The notes beneath the pieces were generated by a model. The model saw nothing but the letters and a program-made list of their open reading frames with translations. It was not told the origin of the DNA and did no database searches. This document shows positions 56,466 through 64,000 of a stretch of DNA of 64,000 nucleotides, one piece after another; the first letter of the stretch is position 1; every line of letters starts with the position of its first letter. The stretch is from Methylobacterium sp. Leaf117 (lineage in GTDB: Bacteria; Pseudomonadota; Alphaproteobacteria; Rhizobiales; Beijerinckiaceae): positions 225,332 to 289,331 of the forward strand of contig NZ_LMNL01000037.1 of NCBI RefSeq assembly GCF_001422985.1, in the 5' to 3' direction. The position numbers were made by a program, and so were the translations under genes.

Positions 56466-56530
56466 GTGCCGACCTGCGGAGCGCAAAACCCTCCCTCTGC
56501 GGGCAGTGCGATTGCATAGGACAGCGCACC

Positions 56531-56670
56531 GTCATTCCGGGGCGCCGCAGGCGAACCCGGACCCGAAGGGGCGCGCCGGAGGCGCGCGATCCAGAGCCGC
56601 CGACAGTGTCGAGTCTTGCGCCACCTGCGTTTCTGGATCCCGGGCTCCGCTGCGCGGCCCTGGGATGACG
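56531..56670. repeat. REP-like palindrome pair, locus 4
   Basis: Form A (56531-56596, enlarged by an inserted GCGCGCCGGAGGCGCGC-type segment) and inverted form B (56631-56670) in the 317-nt aapJ-aapQ gap. No gene in the remainder. Confidence 0.8.
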
Positions 56671-56782
56671 CGGTGCCACGCATGGGCTTCCGGCCAGCAA
56701 ATCGGTATCTGCGATCGCTCTCTCCACACGGAGGAGGGGGAACGCGTGCGCTTTTGCAGAGCGGTCTGGCAAAGGACCGCCC

Positions 56783-57814
56783 TCACCGGATCGGCGGCCC
56801 GTACTGCAGGCCCCCGTTGGTCCACAGCGCGTTCAGCCCGCGCGGGATCTTCAGGGGCGTCGCGTCGCCGAGGTTGCGGGCGAAGACGTCGCCGTAATTG
56901 CCCACGTGACGGACGATCCGGTAGGCCCAGTCGGTGGTCAGCCCGAGGCCCTGCCCGTAGGTGCCCTCGACACCGAGGATGCGCTTCACGTCCGGACTCA
57001 GGGTCTCCGTCCGGAGCGCCTCGACGTTGGCCTGGCCGATACCCGCCTCCTCCGCGTCGATCATGGCGTAGTGGGTCCAGGCCACGAGGTCGCGCCAGGC
57101 ATCGTCGCCCTGGCGCACGCCCGGCGCGAAGGGCTCCTTCGAGATCGCCTCCGCGAGGATGACATGCTCCTCCGGATGCGCGGTCTTCAGGCGCTCGCCG
57201 TAGAGGGAGGACTTGTCGGTGGAATAGGCGTCGCAGCGGCCGGATTCGTAGGCGCCGAGCGTCTGCTCGCTGTTGGCGAAGGTGACCACCTGGTAGGTCA
57301 GCCCGCGGGTGCGGAACCAGTCGGCGGTGTTCAGCTCCGTGGTGGTGCCCTGCTGCAGGCAGATCGTGGCCCGGTCGAGCTGCTTGACGGCCGTGATGTT
57401 GAGGGATTTTCGGACCAGGAATCCCTGGCCGTCGAAGAAGGTGATCACCGGAAAGTTCATCGCGGCGGTGTCGCGCGACAGGGTCCAGGTGGTGTTGCGG
57501 GCGAGCACGTCGATCTCGCCCGATTGCAGGGCGGTGAAGCGCGCGGCCGAGGATTGCGGGATGAAGCGCACCTGGTCCGGATCGTCGAAGATCGCGGCGG
57601 CGAGCGCCCGGCAGAAATCCACGTCGAGCCCGTGCCAGCGCCCCTGCCCGTCCGGCATGCTGAACCCCGCCACCCCGCCGCTGACCCCGCAGACGAGGTG
57701 CCCGCGCGCCTTGACCTGGGCCAGGGTATCGCCTTGCGCGAGCGCCGCAGTCCGGGTCAGCACCGGAGACGCGGCGAGCAGGGCGGCGAGGAGCGGGATC
57801 GACAGGGATCGCAT
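56783..57814 (-). CDS. aapJ: General L-amino-acid ABC transporter substrate-binding protein
   Basis: A 343-aa periplasmic protein with signal peptide (about 1-26, AALAQGDT), then VKARGHLVCGVSGGVAGFSM, FCRALAAAIFDDPDQVRFIP, TTWTLSRDTAAMNFPVITFF and ATICLQQGTTTELNTADWF, the AapJ/BztA signature. First in the leftward aapJQMP order. The in-frame Met at 57832 would sit before the signal peptide. Confidence 0.93.
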   Translation of the reverse strand: MRSLSIPLLAALLAASPVLTRTAALAQGDTLAQVKARGHLVCGVSGGVAGFSMPDGQGRWHGLDVDFCRALAAAIFDDPDQVRFIPQSSAARFTALQSGEIDVLARNTTWTLSRDTAAMNFPVITFFDGQGFLVRKSLNITAVKQLDRATICLQQGTTTELNTADWFRTRGLTYQVVTFANSEQTLGAYESGRCDAYSTDKSSLYGERLKTAHPEEHVILAEAISKEPFAPGVRQGDDAWRDLVAWTHYAMIDAEEAGIGQANVEALRTETLSPDVKRILGVEGTYGQGLGLTTDWAYRIVRHVGNYGDVFARNLGDATPLKIPRGLNALWTNGGLQYGPPIR

Positions 57815-57892
57815 GCGCGCATTGCAGGGCATCGCGCGCCGGGGTCAAGCCGGGGACGATCCCGTGTGCCCCGAGTCATCCGACCCAACCCC

Positions 57893-57927
57893 GTCATTCC
57901 GGGGCGCCGCAGGCGAGCCCGGAATTA
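57893..57927 (+). repeat. REP-like form A, left end of GIY-YIG cassette 1
   Basis: Begins GTCATTCCGGGGCGCC and ends CCCGGAATTAAGA. It is preceded by CATCCGACCCAACCCC, the same 16 nt that precede the left end of cassette 2. Confidence 0.85.
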
Positions 57928-57973
57928 AGATGCGCGCGGCTGGGCCATCAGCCGCAACCTCCGTGAGGTGGTC

Positions 57974-58270
57974 TCACAGGGCGAGGCTCGCCGTCAGATC
58001 GGACCAATCCGGGTTGGCCTCCTCGATCAATCGGATCTTCCAGTCGCGGCGCCAAGTCTTGAGCGCCTTCTCGCGCTGAATCGCCTCGATGGCCCGTTCA
58101 TAGAGTTCGTACCAGACCAGGCGATCGACCTCGTACCGCGCCGTGAATCCGGCCGGTCGCTTCGCCTTGTGCTCATGGACACGACGCGCCAGGTCGTTCG
58201 TCACACCGATATACAGCGTGCCGTGCCGCCGGCTCGCGAGCATGTAGACGGCGAAAGGCATGGCGGTCAT
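57974..58270 (-). CDS. Single-domain GIY-YIG nuclease inside a REP-flanked cassette
   Basis: A 98-aa protein: AVYMLASRRHGTLYIGVTND (the GIY-YIG core as VYM...YIG), LARRVHEHKAKRPAGFT (Arg and His of the active site) and AIQREKALKTWRRDWKIRLI (the metal-binding Glu, then the K-W-R helix). The whole length is the nuclease fold, with no DNA-binding domain. Inverted REP-like elements lie 47 nt to the left and 72 nt to the right, and a hairpin GCGGCTG-GGCCAT-CAGCCGC follows the stop. Its biological role is unknown; mobility is inferred. Confidence 0.9.
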   Translation of the reverse strand: MTAMPFAVYMLASRRHGTLYIGVTNDLARRVHEHKAKRPAGFTARYEVDRLVWYELYERAIEAIQREKALKTWRRDWKIRLIEEANPDWSDLTASLAL

Positions 58271-58341
58271 CGCAGGGTAGAGCGGGTCAATGATGCGCCG
58301 ATCGTACGGCTGCGCCAGCGCTTCTTCGAGCCCAGTCGCGG

Positions 58342-58381
58342 TTCTAGATTCCGGGCTCGCCTCCGGCGCCCCGGAATGACG
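58342..58381 (-). repeat. REP-like form A inverted, right end of GIY-YIG cassette 1
   Basis: TTCTAGATTCCGGGCTCGCC...CCCGGAATGACG, the reverse complement form of the left element, closing the roughly 490-nt cassette. Confidence 0.85.
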
Positions 58382-58464
58382 GGATTGACAGTGGAATCAC
58401 GTCAACGCCCCATCCAAACGTCTCCAGCCAGCGCAAGCTCACATCCGCCATCCGACCCAACCCC

Positions 58465-58502
58465 GTCATTCCGGGGCGCCGAAGGCGAGCCCGGAATCCA
58501 GA
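58465..58502 (+). repeat. REP-like form A, left end of decayed cassette 2
   Basis: Preceded by the same CATCCGACCCAACCCC as cassette 1 and followed by the same GCGCGCGGCTGGGCCATCAG stretch that lies 3' of the intact nuclease gene. Confidence 0.85.
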
Positions 58503-58544
58503 CGCGCGCGGCTGGGCCATCAGCCGCAACCTCCGTGACACCGT

Positions 58545-58690
58545 CCGATCGCTTCGCCTTGTGCTGGTGAATGCGGCGGGCGGTCGTTCGTCACGCCCAT
58601 CGACAGCGTGCCGTGTCGTCCGCTCGCGAGCATGGAGACGGGATAGGGCGTCGACCGTCGATCGTGCAGCTGCGCCAGCGATGTTTCGGA
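58545..58690 (-). pseudogene. Decayed GIY-YIG nuclease remnant
   Basis: The plus strand here resembles the intact cassette at several points: TCGCTTCGCCTTGTGCT, GTCGTTCGTCAC, ACAGCGTGCCGTG, GCTCGCGAGCATG and GCTGCGCCAGCG appear in the same order as in 58150-58315. The C-terminal half of the gene is missing and the frame is broken. Together with its REP ends (58465-58502, 58719-58758) it is an internally deleted copy of the same cassette. Confidence 0.75.
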
Positions 58691-58718
58691 ATCCTGTGCG
58701 ATTCAAAATCCCCTGCGG

Positions 58719-58758
58719 TTCTGGATTCCGGGCTCGCTTGCGGCGCCCCGGAATGACG
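58719..58758 (-). repeat. REP-like form A inverted, right end of decayed cassette 2
   Basis: TTCTGGATTCCGGGCTCGCT...CCCGGAATGACG closes the second, shorter cassette (about 310 nt in all) upstream of metC. Confidence 0.85.
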
Positions 58759-58874
58759 GGTTTGGTTCGACGGCGGACGCGGTTCCACCTCTGACCCAGC
58801 GCCCGCCCGGCTTGACGCCGGCGCGTGCGGCGGGCTTCGGTCGCCGCACGCTCACCCCTCGCCCGCCGGTACCG

Positions 58875-60062
58875 ATGTCGAACACCCCTCCCCGCGATCC
58901 CGCCCGCTTCGGGGCGAGCACCCGCCTCGTCCATGCGGGGCGCGATCCCTCCGCCCAGCACGGCTTCGTCAACACGCCGATCTACCGCGGCTCGACAGTG
59001 CTGTTCCCGACCTACGACGACCTCCAGCACCGGCGCGGGCGCTACGATTACGGCACCTCGGGCACGCCGACGACGGATTCGCTGACCCAGGCCTGGAGCG
59101 AGCTGGCCGGGGCCGCCGGCACGGTGCTGACCCCCTCGGGCCTCGCCGCCCTCACGGTGGCGCTGATGGCGGTGGTCTCGGCCGGCGACCATCTCCTCAT
59201 CAGCGATTCCGCCTACCGCCCGACCCGCATCTTTTGCGACGGCGTCCTGAAACGCTTCGGGGTGGCGGTGGAATACTACGATCCCCTGATCGGCGCCGGC
59301 ATCGCCGACCTGATGCGCGACACCACCAAGGCGGTGCTGGTCGAGGCCCCGGGCTCGCAGAGCTTCGAGATGCAGGACGTGCCGGCCATCGCCGAGATCG
59401 TGCACGCGCGCGGGGCGGCCGTGATCATGGACAACACCTGGGCGACGCCGCTGCTGTTCCCGCCCCATGCGCGCGGCGTCGACATCGCGGTCGAGGCCGG
59501 GACCAAGTACCTCTCCGGCGGCTCGGACCTGCTCCTCGGCCTGACCTCGGCCAACGCGCAATACTGGCCGGCCCTGCACCGGACCTTCGAGCATTTCGCC
59601 ATGTGCCCCGGCCCGGAGGACGTGTTCCTGGCCCTGCGCGGCCTGCGCACCATGGCGCTGCGCCTGCGCGAGCACGGCGCCCAGGGGCTCGCCATGGCGC
59701 AGTGGCTCCAGGCCCGGCCGGAGGTGGCCCGCGTGCTCCATCCCGCACTCCCCGACGATCCCGGCCACGCCCTCTGGAAGCGCGACTTCGCCGGCGCCTC
59801 GGGCCTGTTCGGCGTCATCCTGAAGCCCGCCCCGGAGCGGGCCGTGGCGGCCATGCTCGACGGCCTCGAACTGTTCGGGATGGGCTTCTCCTGGGGCGGC
59901 TTCGAGAGCCTCGTCATCCCGTTCGACTGCAAGACCTATCGGACCGCCACCCGGTGGAACCCCGGCGGCCCGGGCCTGCGCTTCCACATCGGCCTGGAGG
60001 ACCTTGCGGACCTGCAGGCGGATCTCGACGCGGGGTTTGCGCGGTTGCGCGCCGCGTTGTGA
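58875..60062 (+). CDS. metC: Cystathionine beta-lyase
   Basis: A 395-aa PLP enzyme of the Cys/Met metabolism family: STRLVHAGRDPSAQHGFVNT, YDYGTSGTPTTDSLTQAWSE, LTPSGLAALTVALMAVVSAG, IMDNTWATPLLF and the Schiff-base lysine in AGTKYLSGGSDLLLG. The YGTSGTPT sequence and the SWGGFESL end are MetC-type rather than MetB or MetZ. It cleaves cystathionine to homocysteine. The start at 58875 is the first ATG compatible with family length. Confidence 0.9.
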   Translation: MSNTPPRDPARFGASTRLVHAGRDPSAQHGFVNTPIYRGSTVLFPTYDDLQHRRGRYDYGTSGTPTTDSLTQAWSELAGAAGTVLTPSGLAALTVALMAVVSAGDHLLISDSAYRPTRIFCDGVLKRFGVAVEYYDPLIGAGIADLMRDTTKAVLVEAPGSQSFEMQDVPAIAEIVHARGAAVIMDNTWATPLLFPPHARGVDIAVEAGTKYLSGGSDLLLGLTSANAQYWPALHRTFEHFAMCPGPEDVFLALRGLRTMALRLREHGAQGLAMAQWLQARPEVARVLHPALPDDPGHALWKRDFAGASGLFGVILKPAPERAVAAMLDGLELFGMGFSWGGFESLVIPFDCKTYRTATRWNPGGPGLRFHIGLEDLADLQADLDAGFARLRAAL

Positions 60063-60071
60063 TGAACTCCG

Positions 60072-62051
60072 CTACTCGTCGAACAACACAGAGAAGAAAG
60101 CTTGATTTCTCTTCTTTGCATTTTCGACCAAGGTATCATACCCAAACGCCTGGATAAATATTTGCTCATGATCTCTAAATCTTACAAATATTCTGGGATT
60201 CCAGTCATTTTTAAAATCATGCATTTTAAGTACTTCTACAAGTGAAGGCGTGAGATCAGCAATGATGTATGCGAATTTCTTCACAACTCCAGCGAACGAG
60301 AAATGTGTTCCATCGGATTTTGAAATCCCACCAACTTTGGTCACTTGATTCAAAGTTTTTATAACTTGGAAAACAGGATCGTCCTTCTCACGACCGAAAA
60401 TAAAATTATTCCTGCTAGGTTTTTTAAATTCAACTATAGTCAAAGTCGTTCCGTCGCTGTCTCCTAAGACTAAACTTTCGTCAAAAAACAGTAAGTCTGT
60501 GATTTTATCGCCGGTCTTGCGTCGGCCTCCATGGATAGTCCTATCGCTTGAAACGTAAGGCAGAAATGCAAGTGCATCGTCTATGAGCCACAGATTATGT
60601 TCAAAATAGTCAACCGAGACGTTGTCTGAAAATCTCTTAAAAACTAGATCATGAATGGTGTCTTCAGGAGAATGCTTACCATCCTTTTGGAACTTTCTAG
60701 CGGATTCAACTAAAGAAATAATGTTTTTACGATGTATTACGTATTCAGCTAGAGCTTCTTTCTTACTTCTATCTATTTTATCTACAATTACTTTAATTGT
60801 AGATTCGTAATTTTCAGAATTTGCAGAAGCAGCCACAATTTGCTTGATCAAATCATTGGTAGCCCTAAATCTTTCGACAGCCAAATCAGATACAAATTCT
60901 TCCTCTGACCAGTTGTTTGGTTTAGATGCAACATATTCCGCTATAGATTTCCCTTTGAGTCCTAAGCGCAGGATAGGATTTTCTTTCAATGCCGAGTCTA
61001 AGCTATGCGACTGATTAAATTTAATCTTTGCGATTTGTTGATGTTCTTTACTCTGAATGATATCGCTTATTTTTTTTACGATGTCTTCTACGGTTCTTGA
61101 ACTGAGATTAATACCCGTCCTTGCATCATTGAGCCGACTTTCAAAAACCTCACCTCGAACAACAGCAATAACAACGTATTTATTTTCATTTTCGTCAGTA
61201 AAAAAGGGTTCGCCGATTTTCTGCGATAAATCGCGGGGGGTTCCAACGATTCGGTCCGCAGCAGAAAGCAACAGGCAATGGTTCCTGAAGTTTTTGCTTC
61301 GATTAATACGCGCAAGAGAATAGTAGAGCCTTTCTTCAACTCCATCTATCTCACATGTGAATTCTCCATCTGCATACTGGACGAAAACTGCTTTAAATCG
61401 CTTGGATATATCCTCAGGTTCACCATCATCAAACTGGACATTTATGAGTGGTAGCCATTTATAAAGAAAATATGGAAGAAAATGGCTGCCAATTTCGGTT
61501 AATATTTCTTCTTCATTCAAACTCCGAATCAGATCATGCCAATTTGTAAGTGGCTGCTCGTACGAAACGTGCACTCCCGAATCTACAAGCTCTGAGTCGC
61601 TCTGGATAAATGAGATTTCGTCATCCTGTCGAATATCAAACCGAAAATCCCGACGTCCTATTGTATTGAAAAACTCATATCTTGTTGAGTACGTTACTCT
61701 TGAAAATACTTTAAACGCTATGAATCGACCGAATCCGCGCCCCTTTTGCTTCAGCTTATACCCGCTGAAGGGAGTTTTGAATGATTTGTAATTTGGATCA
61801 TTTAGACCAATACCATTATCAATGACTGAAACTTGTATTAATCCAGGATTCTGGGTATTTACAAATCTGACATTTATAATACCATTTACGTGTGCGCTCG
61901 AGCCGAATCGAGCTTCAACTCCGTGCATTGCATTCGATATGGCCTCAAATACCGGAAGTAAAAACCCATGTGTGTTATTACTCACATGAGTTCTAGAGAG
62001 AACCGCACTCATATCCGGTTTTATAAGACTATCACTCTGCTTTTCAGACAT
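60072..62051 (-). CDS. GHKL-type ATPase fused to a PD-(D/E)XK nuclease-like domain, candidate defence gene
   Basis: A 659-aa protein in a visibly AT-rich segment. The N-terminal Hsp90/MutL/MORC-type ATPase has an N box EAISNAMHG (Glu36, Asn40), VIDNGIGLND (Asp78, Gly80, Gly82) and KGRGFGRFIAF (103-113). A long helical middle follows (about 330-490), then ITDLLFF (Asp519) and LTIVEFKKPSR (Glu541-x-Lys543) with a downstream DPVFQVI (Gln562), the PD-(D/E)XK pattern. MORC-like ATPases joined to nucleases are known in restriction-type defence. Base and codon use are unlike both flanks, it has no partner gene, and its 3' end almost touches the convergent metC stop. Confidence 0.85.
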   Translation of the reverse strand: MSEKQSDSLIKPDMSAVLSRTHVSNNTHGFLLPVFEAISNAMHGVEARFGSSAHVNGIINVRFVNTQNPGLIQVSVIDNGIGLNDPNYKSFKTPFSGYKLKQKGRGFGRFIAFKVFSRVTYSTRYEFFNTIGRRDFRFDIRQDDEISFIQSDSELVDSGVHVSYEQPLTNWHDLIRSLNEEEILTEIGSHFLPYFLYKWLPLINVQFDDGEPEDISKRFKAVFVQYADGEFTCEIDGVEERLYYSLARINRSKNFRNHCLLLSAADRIVGTPRDLSQKIGEPFFTDENENKYVVIAVVRGEVFESRLNDARTGINLSSRTVEDIVKKISDIIQSKEHQQIAKIKFNQSHSLDSALKENPILRLGLKGKSIAEYVASKPNNWSEEEFVSDLAVERFRATNDLIKQIVAASANSENYESTIKVIVDKIDRSKKEALAEYVIHRKNIISLVESARKFQKDGKHSPEDTIHDLVFKRFSDNVSVDYFEHNLWLIDDALAFLPYVSSDRTIHGGRRKTGDKITDLLFFDESLVLGDSDGTTLTIVEFKKPSRNNFIFGREKDDPVFQVIKTLNQVTKVGGISKSDGTHFSFAGVVKKFAYIIADLTPSLVEVLKMHDFKNDWNPRIFVRFRDHEQIFIQAFGYDTLVENAKKRNQAFFSVLFDE

Positions 62052-62106
62052 CTAAGGCCTCAAATTAATGAAATAACCCAATGGCTTCTGAGCCCGATCA
62101 CAACCA

Positions 62107-62133
62107 ATTATAAGCGAATCCGACCCTAAGCAA
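62107..62133 (-). promoter_or_regulatory. Candidate sigma-70-type promoter of the GHKL gene
   Basis: A perfect TATAAT (62112-62107) with TTGCTT (62133-62128) 15 nt upstream, or ATTGCT with 16 nt, on the minus strand. It is about 55 nt before the ATG. A perfect TATAAT is uncommon in this GC-rich sequence and fits a foreign gene with its own promoter. Confidence 0.4.
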
Positions 62134-62622
62134 TCGAATACATGTCACGTAATCCATACTGTGAACAGCCGTTTACACCTGCCTTGCTTTGCAGCAGGCG
62201 CAAACTCACTGACGGGAAACGGAGGAGGGTTGTACCCAGACCCACCGCCCCTTTCGAAAAAACTTGACAATATTCCTATTCCGTGGTTCAGTGCGGGCAC
62301 TCACCTCCCACACGGGAGGCCCTCCGGCGGACCGGGTCGGGGGGCTCGGGGGGAGGAGACGGCGCCCCGCGTCGATGGCCCGGTTTCGCCATCGCCCCGG
62401 GCTGCATCGGCGACGCAAGGCGTCTCGGACGGGTAGGCCGCAAGGCTGGACCCGGTCCCCTGGGACGCAACGAGAGATCGGACGGTCCGCCCACTACGAG
62501 GCGGGCTCGGAGCCTCGGGCTCTGATCAGACGGCCGCCGGACGCCGCCGCCCGCCAGGGCGTCGGAGCCCGGAGGGGGGCTGCCATGAGCCGGGTCGCCG
62601 ATGCCGAGAAGACGCCGTGACG

Positions 62623-62647
62623 AAAAGGGTCGGCCCCGCGAGGGGCC
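62623..62647 (-). terminator. Possible terminator after the PNP-oxidase-like gene
   Basis: On the minus strand a GGCCCC-TCGC-GGGGCC stem precedes GACCCTTTTC. The T run is short and interrupted, and the site is 150 nt past the gene, so support is moderate. Confidence 0.4.
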
Positions 62648-62796
62648 GGGCCGAGGGACGCCGGGGGACCGGCCTATGATTCCAACAACGTGGTTTCGCG
62701 GCGTCCCGCGTCTCCCGTTTCGTGTCCTGGCCATCCCCCCGCGCCGGAACCGGCGGCGGGGCCGTTCCCGCACGGCCGTTCAGGCGTGGCGGATTT

Positions 62797-63390
62797 TCAC
62801 GGCGCCAGCCAGCATCCGCGCCAGTTCCCGGCCCGCTCCCAGGCCGCCCGGCGGTGGCCGCGCCGGTCGAGGTAGAGGAATTCGAGGCGGGCCACCCGCA
62901 CCACCACGGCGCAGAAGTTCGGTCGGCCGAGGGTCAGCGCCGTCTCGGCGTCCGGCAGGGTGTAGGCGTCGCCGCGGGGCAGCACCGCCCCGGGGGCGGG
63001 ATCGGCGCCGTAGCAGATCCGGCTCATGGCCATCGCGCCGGCCCAGGCCGCTTCGGCCAGGGCATCGTCGCTGTGGAGCGTCGCCGGGCCGGAGGCGCGG
63101 ATCTGGATCTTGGCGGCGGAATCGTAGCCGTGCAGGGCCGCATGCCCGGAGGCCGCGATCTCGGACGCCTTGTCGGAGCGGCGGTCGCAGTGGAAGCGCA
63201 GGGCTCCGGCCGCCGGATCGGCCTGCCGCAGCACCACGGTGCGGACCTGCGGGTGCCCCGCCGCATCGACGGTGGCCAGCGCCGGCATGTGGAAGGCGTT
63301 GCGGCGCAAGGCAGGCCCCTCCTCCAAGAGGCGCCAGACCTCCGCCCGTGCCGCGTCCAGGTCGTCGTGGAAGGGCGGCAGCGGGTCCAT
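62797..63390 (-). CDS. Pyridoxamine 5'-phosphate oxidase-family flavoprotein
   Basis: A 197-aa split-barrel protein: AFHMPALATVDAAGHPQVRT, VVLRQADPAAGALRFHCDRR, SDKASEIAASGHAALHGYDS and YLDRRGHRRAAWER. It resembles PNPOx-like FMN enzymes (the general stress/PdxH-like group) rather than true PdxH; the substrate is unknown. It follows the LABN gene by 2 nt, so they are coupled. Confidence 0.82.
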   Translation of the reverse strand: MDPLPPFHDDLDAARAEVWRLLEEGPALRRNAFHMPALATVDAAGHPQVRTVVLRQADPAAGALRFHCDRRSDKASEIAASGHAALHGYDSAAKIQIRASGPATLHSDDALAEAAWAGAMAMSRICYGADPAPGAVLPRGDAYTLPDAETALTLGRPNFCAVVVRVARLEFLYLDRRGHRRAAWERAGNWRGCWLAP

Positions 63391-63392
63391 GG

Positions 63393-63725
63393 TCACAGCG
63401 CCGCCCGGGCGGCGCGGCGCTCGCGCAGGATCAGGAAGACGTTGCGGAGATAGATGAAGGTCGAGAGGGCCTGGCCGAAGATGATCACCGGCTCGCGCCG
63501 CACCAGGCCGTAGACCAGGGTCATCAGGCCGCCCGCGATGGAGAGGAACCAGAAGGCCAGCGGCATCACGCTTCGGCCGGCCCGCTCGGAGGCGAGCCAC
63601 TGCACCACGAAGCGGGCGCCGAACACCGCCTGGGCCAGGATGCCGAAGACCAGCCAGGCATCGAAGCGGGTGACGAAGACGTCGTAGACGTAGCCGCGCA
63701 GGTCCTCGGCGAGCTGGATCAGCAT
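63393..63725 (-). CDS. Lipid A biosynthesis N-terminal domain (LABN) membrane protein
   Basis: A 110-aa protein with three hydrophobic segments: AWLVFGILAQAVFGARFVVQ, WLASERAGRSVMPLAFWFLS and PVIIFGQALSTFIYLRNVFL. This is the LABN domain found as a small membrane protein beside glycosyltransferases of undecaprenyl- or lipid-linked sugar pathways. It starts 3 nt after the stop of the neighbouring glycosyltransferase gene. Confidence 0.88.
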   Translation of the reverse strand: MLIQLAEDLRGYVYDVFVTRFDAWLVFGILAQAVFGARFVVQWLASERAGRSVMPLAFWFLSIAGGLMTLVYGLVRREPVIIFGQALSTFIYLRNVFLILRERRAARAAL

Positions 63726-63728
63726 GGC

Positions 63729-64000
63729 TCAGGCTCCCGTCACGTCCGTGACCCGGGGCGTCACGCGCTTGCGCCGGATCAGCCACCACACCCCGGCGAG
63801 ATCGAGGAGGCCGACCCAGAGCCGGTCGAACAGGCCGTATTTCGAGGTGCCGGTGAAGCGCGGCCGGTCGACCACGTCGCGATGGACCACGCCGAAGCCC
63901 TCGCGGGCGACGAGGGCCGGCATGAAGCGGTGCTGCCCGTCGAAGAAGGGCAGCGTGCGGTAGACGTCGCGGCGCACGAGCTTGTAGCCGCAGCCGGTGT
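63729..64000 (-). CDS. Family 2 glycosyltransferase, 3' part (truncated by the window edge)
   Basis: The last 89 codons of a leftward gene that enters from the right edge. The visible part (TGCGYKLVRRDVYRTLPFFD, GQHRFMPALVAREGFGVVHR, DRPRFTGTSKYGLFDRLW) is the C-terminal part of a GT-A dolichyl/undecaprenyl-phosphate sugar transferase (DPM1/ArnC type), including the RFTGTSKYG motif. The Met at 63977 is internal, not the start. With LABN it forms a lipid-linked sugar operon. Confidence 0.85.
   Translation of the reverse strand, partial: TGCGYKLVRRDVYRTLPFFDGQHRFMPALVAREGFGVVHRDVVDRPRFTGTSKYGLFDRLWVGLLDLAGVWWLIRRKRVTPRVTDVTGA

Larger units (their letters stand above)
62052..62796. other. 745-nt gap without a supported gene
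   Basis: AT-rich up to about 62285, then GC-rich. Several open frames exist but they are Arg/Pro/Gly low-complexity on both strands with no domain. I see no tRNA-like cloverleaf. Apart from the GHKL promoter candidate and a possible terminator, nothing is identified. Confidence 0.5.

Noticed and set aside
62161-62773. Open frames of 80-161 codons on both strands of the gap next to the GHKL gene
   Set aside because: Low-complexity Arg/Pro/Gly translations, mutually overlapping, with no ribosome-binding site or domain.

Overview
The window is a GC-rich stretch of a Rhizobiales chromosome, most likely Methylobacterium or Methylorubrum. That identification is inference. It rests on the gene content and order (dacC-type carboxypeptidase-tmk-holB-metG-tatD-MBL; secDF followed by two complex I assembly factor homologues; the aapJQMP transporter), on general stress response (EcfG-type) promoter motifs, and on a family of intergenic REP-like palindromes. 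No rRNA, tRNA or CRISPR array was found.

Layout. 0.1-10 kb: a secreted SGNH hydrolase, then a long leftward block of housekeeping genes (MBL hydrolase, tatD, metG, holB, tmk, D,D-carboxypeptidase, rlpA), interrupted by a brnTA toxin-antitoxin pair. 10-15 kb: a ParA/ribbon-helix-helix pair facing a PAS-domain gene across a region with a TTAA-N7-TTAA CtrA-type box, then a ClpP-like periplasmic protein and cobF. 15-21 kb: a heavy-metal efflux cluster (His/Met/Cys-rich protein, fused CusB-type adaptor, CusA-type RND pump, DUF305 protein). 21-27 kb: a three-subunit molybdenum aldehyde/xanthine oxidoreductase and an ECF sigma/anti-sigma pair. 26.5-38 kb: serA divergent from a D-2-hydroxyglutarate dehydrogenase-like flavoprotein, a catalytically dead HtrA-like protein, trmFO, an MHS-type transporter, lldP with a triple terminator, and a manganese catalase behind an EcfG-type promoter. 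37.6-42.2 kb: yajC-secD-secF with NDUFAF3-like and NDUFAF6-like genes.

42-57.8 kb: assorted genes (DUF815 ATPase, DUF3597 stress protein, orphan NMT1-type binding protein, tautomerase/LysR, HerA-like ATPase, P1 peptidase, DUF1993, rarD) and the amino-acid ABC transporter aapJQMP. 57.9-62.8 kb is the accessory part. It holds two cassettes of inverted REP palindromes enclosing a GIY-YIG nuclease gene, one intact and one decayed. After metC comes a strikingly AT-rich 659-aa gene that joins a GHKL (Hsp90/MutL/MORC-type) ATPase to a C-terminal PD-(D/E)XK nuclease-like domain, a good candidate for a single-gene defence system. The window closes with a pyridoxamine-phosphate-oxidase-like gene, a LABN membrane protein and the end of a family 2 glycosyltransferase.

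The strongest leads are the REP/GIY-YIG cassettes, the GHKL-nuclease fusion, the complex I assembly genes beside secF, the active-site-less HtrA homologue, and a tandem array that has copied the 3' end of a gene into a chain of overlapping nine-codon stop-start units.
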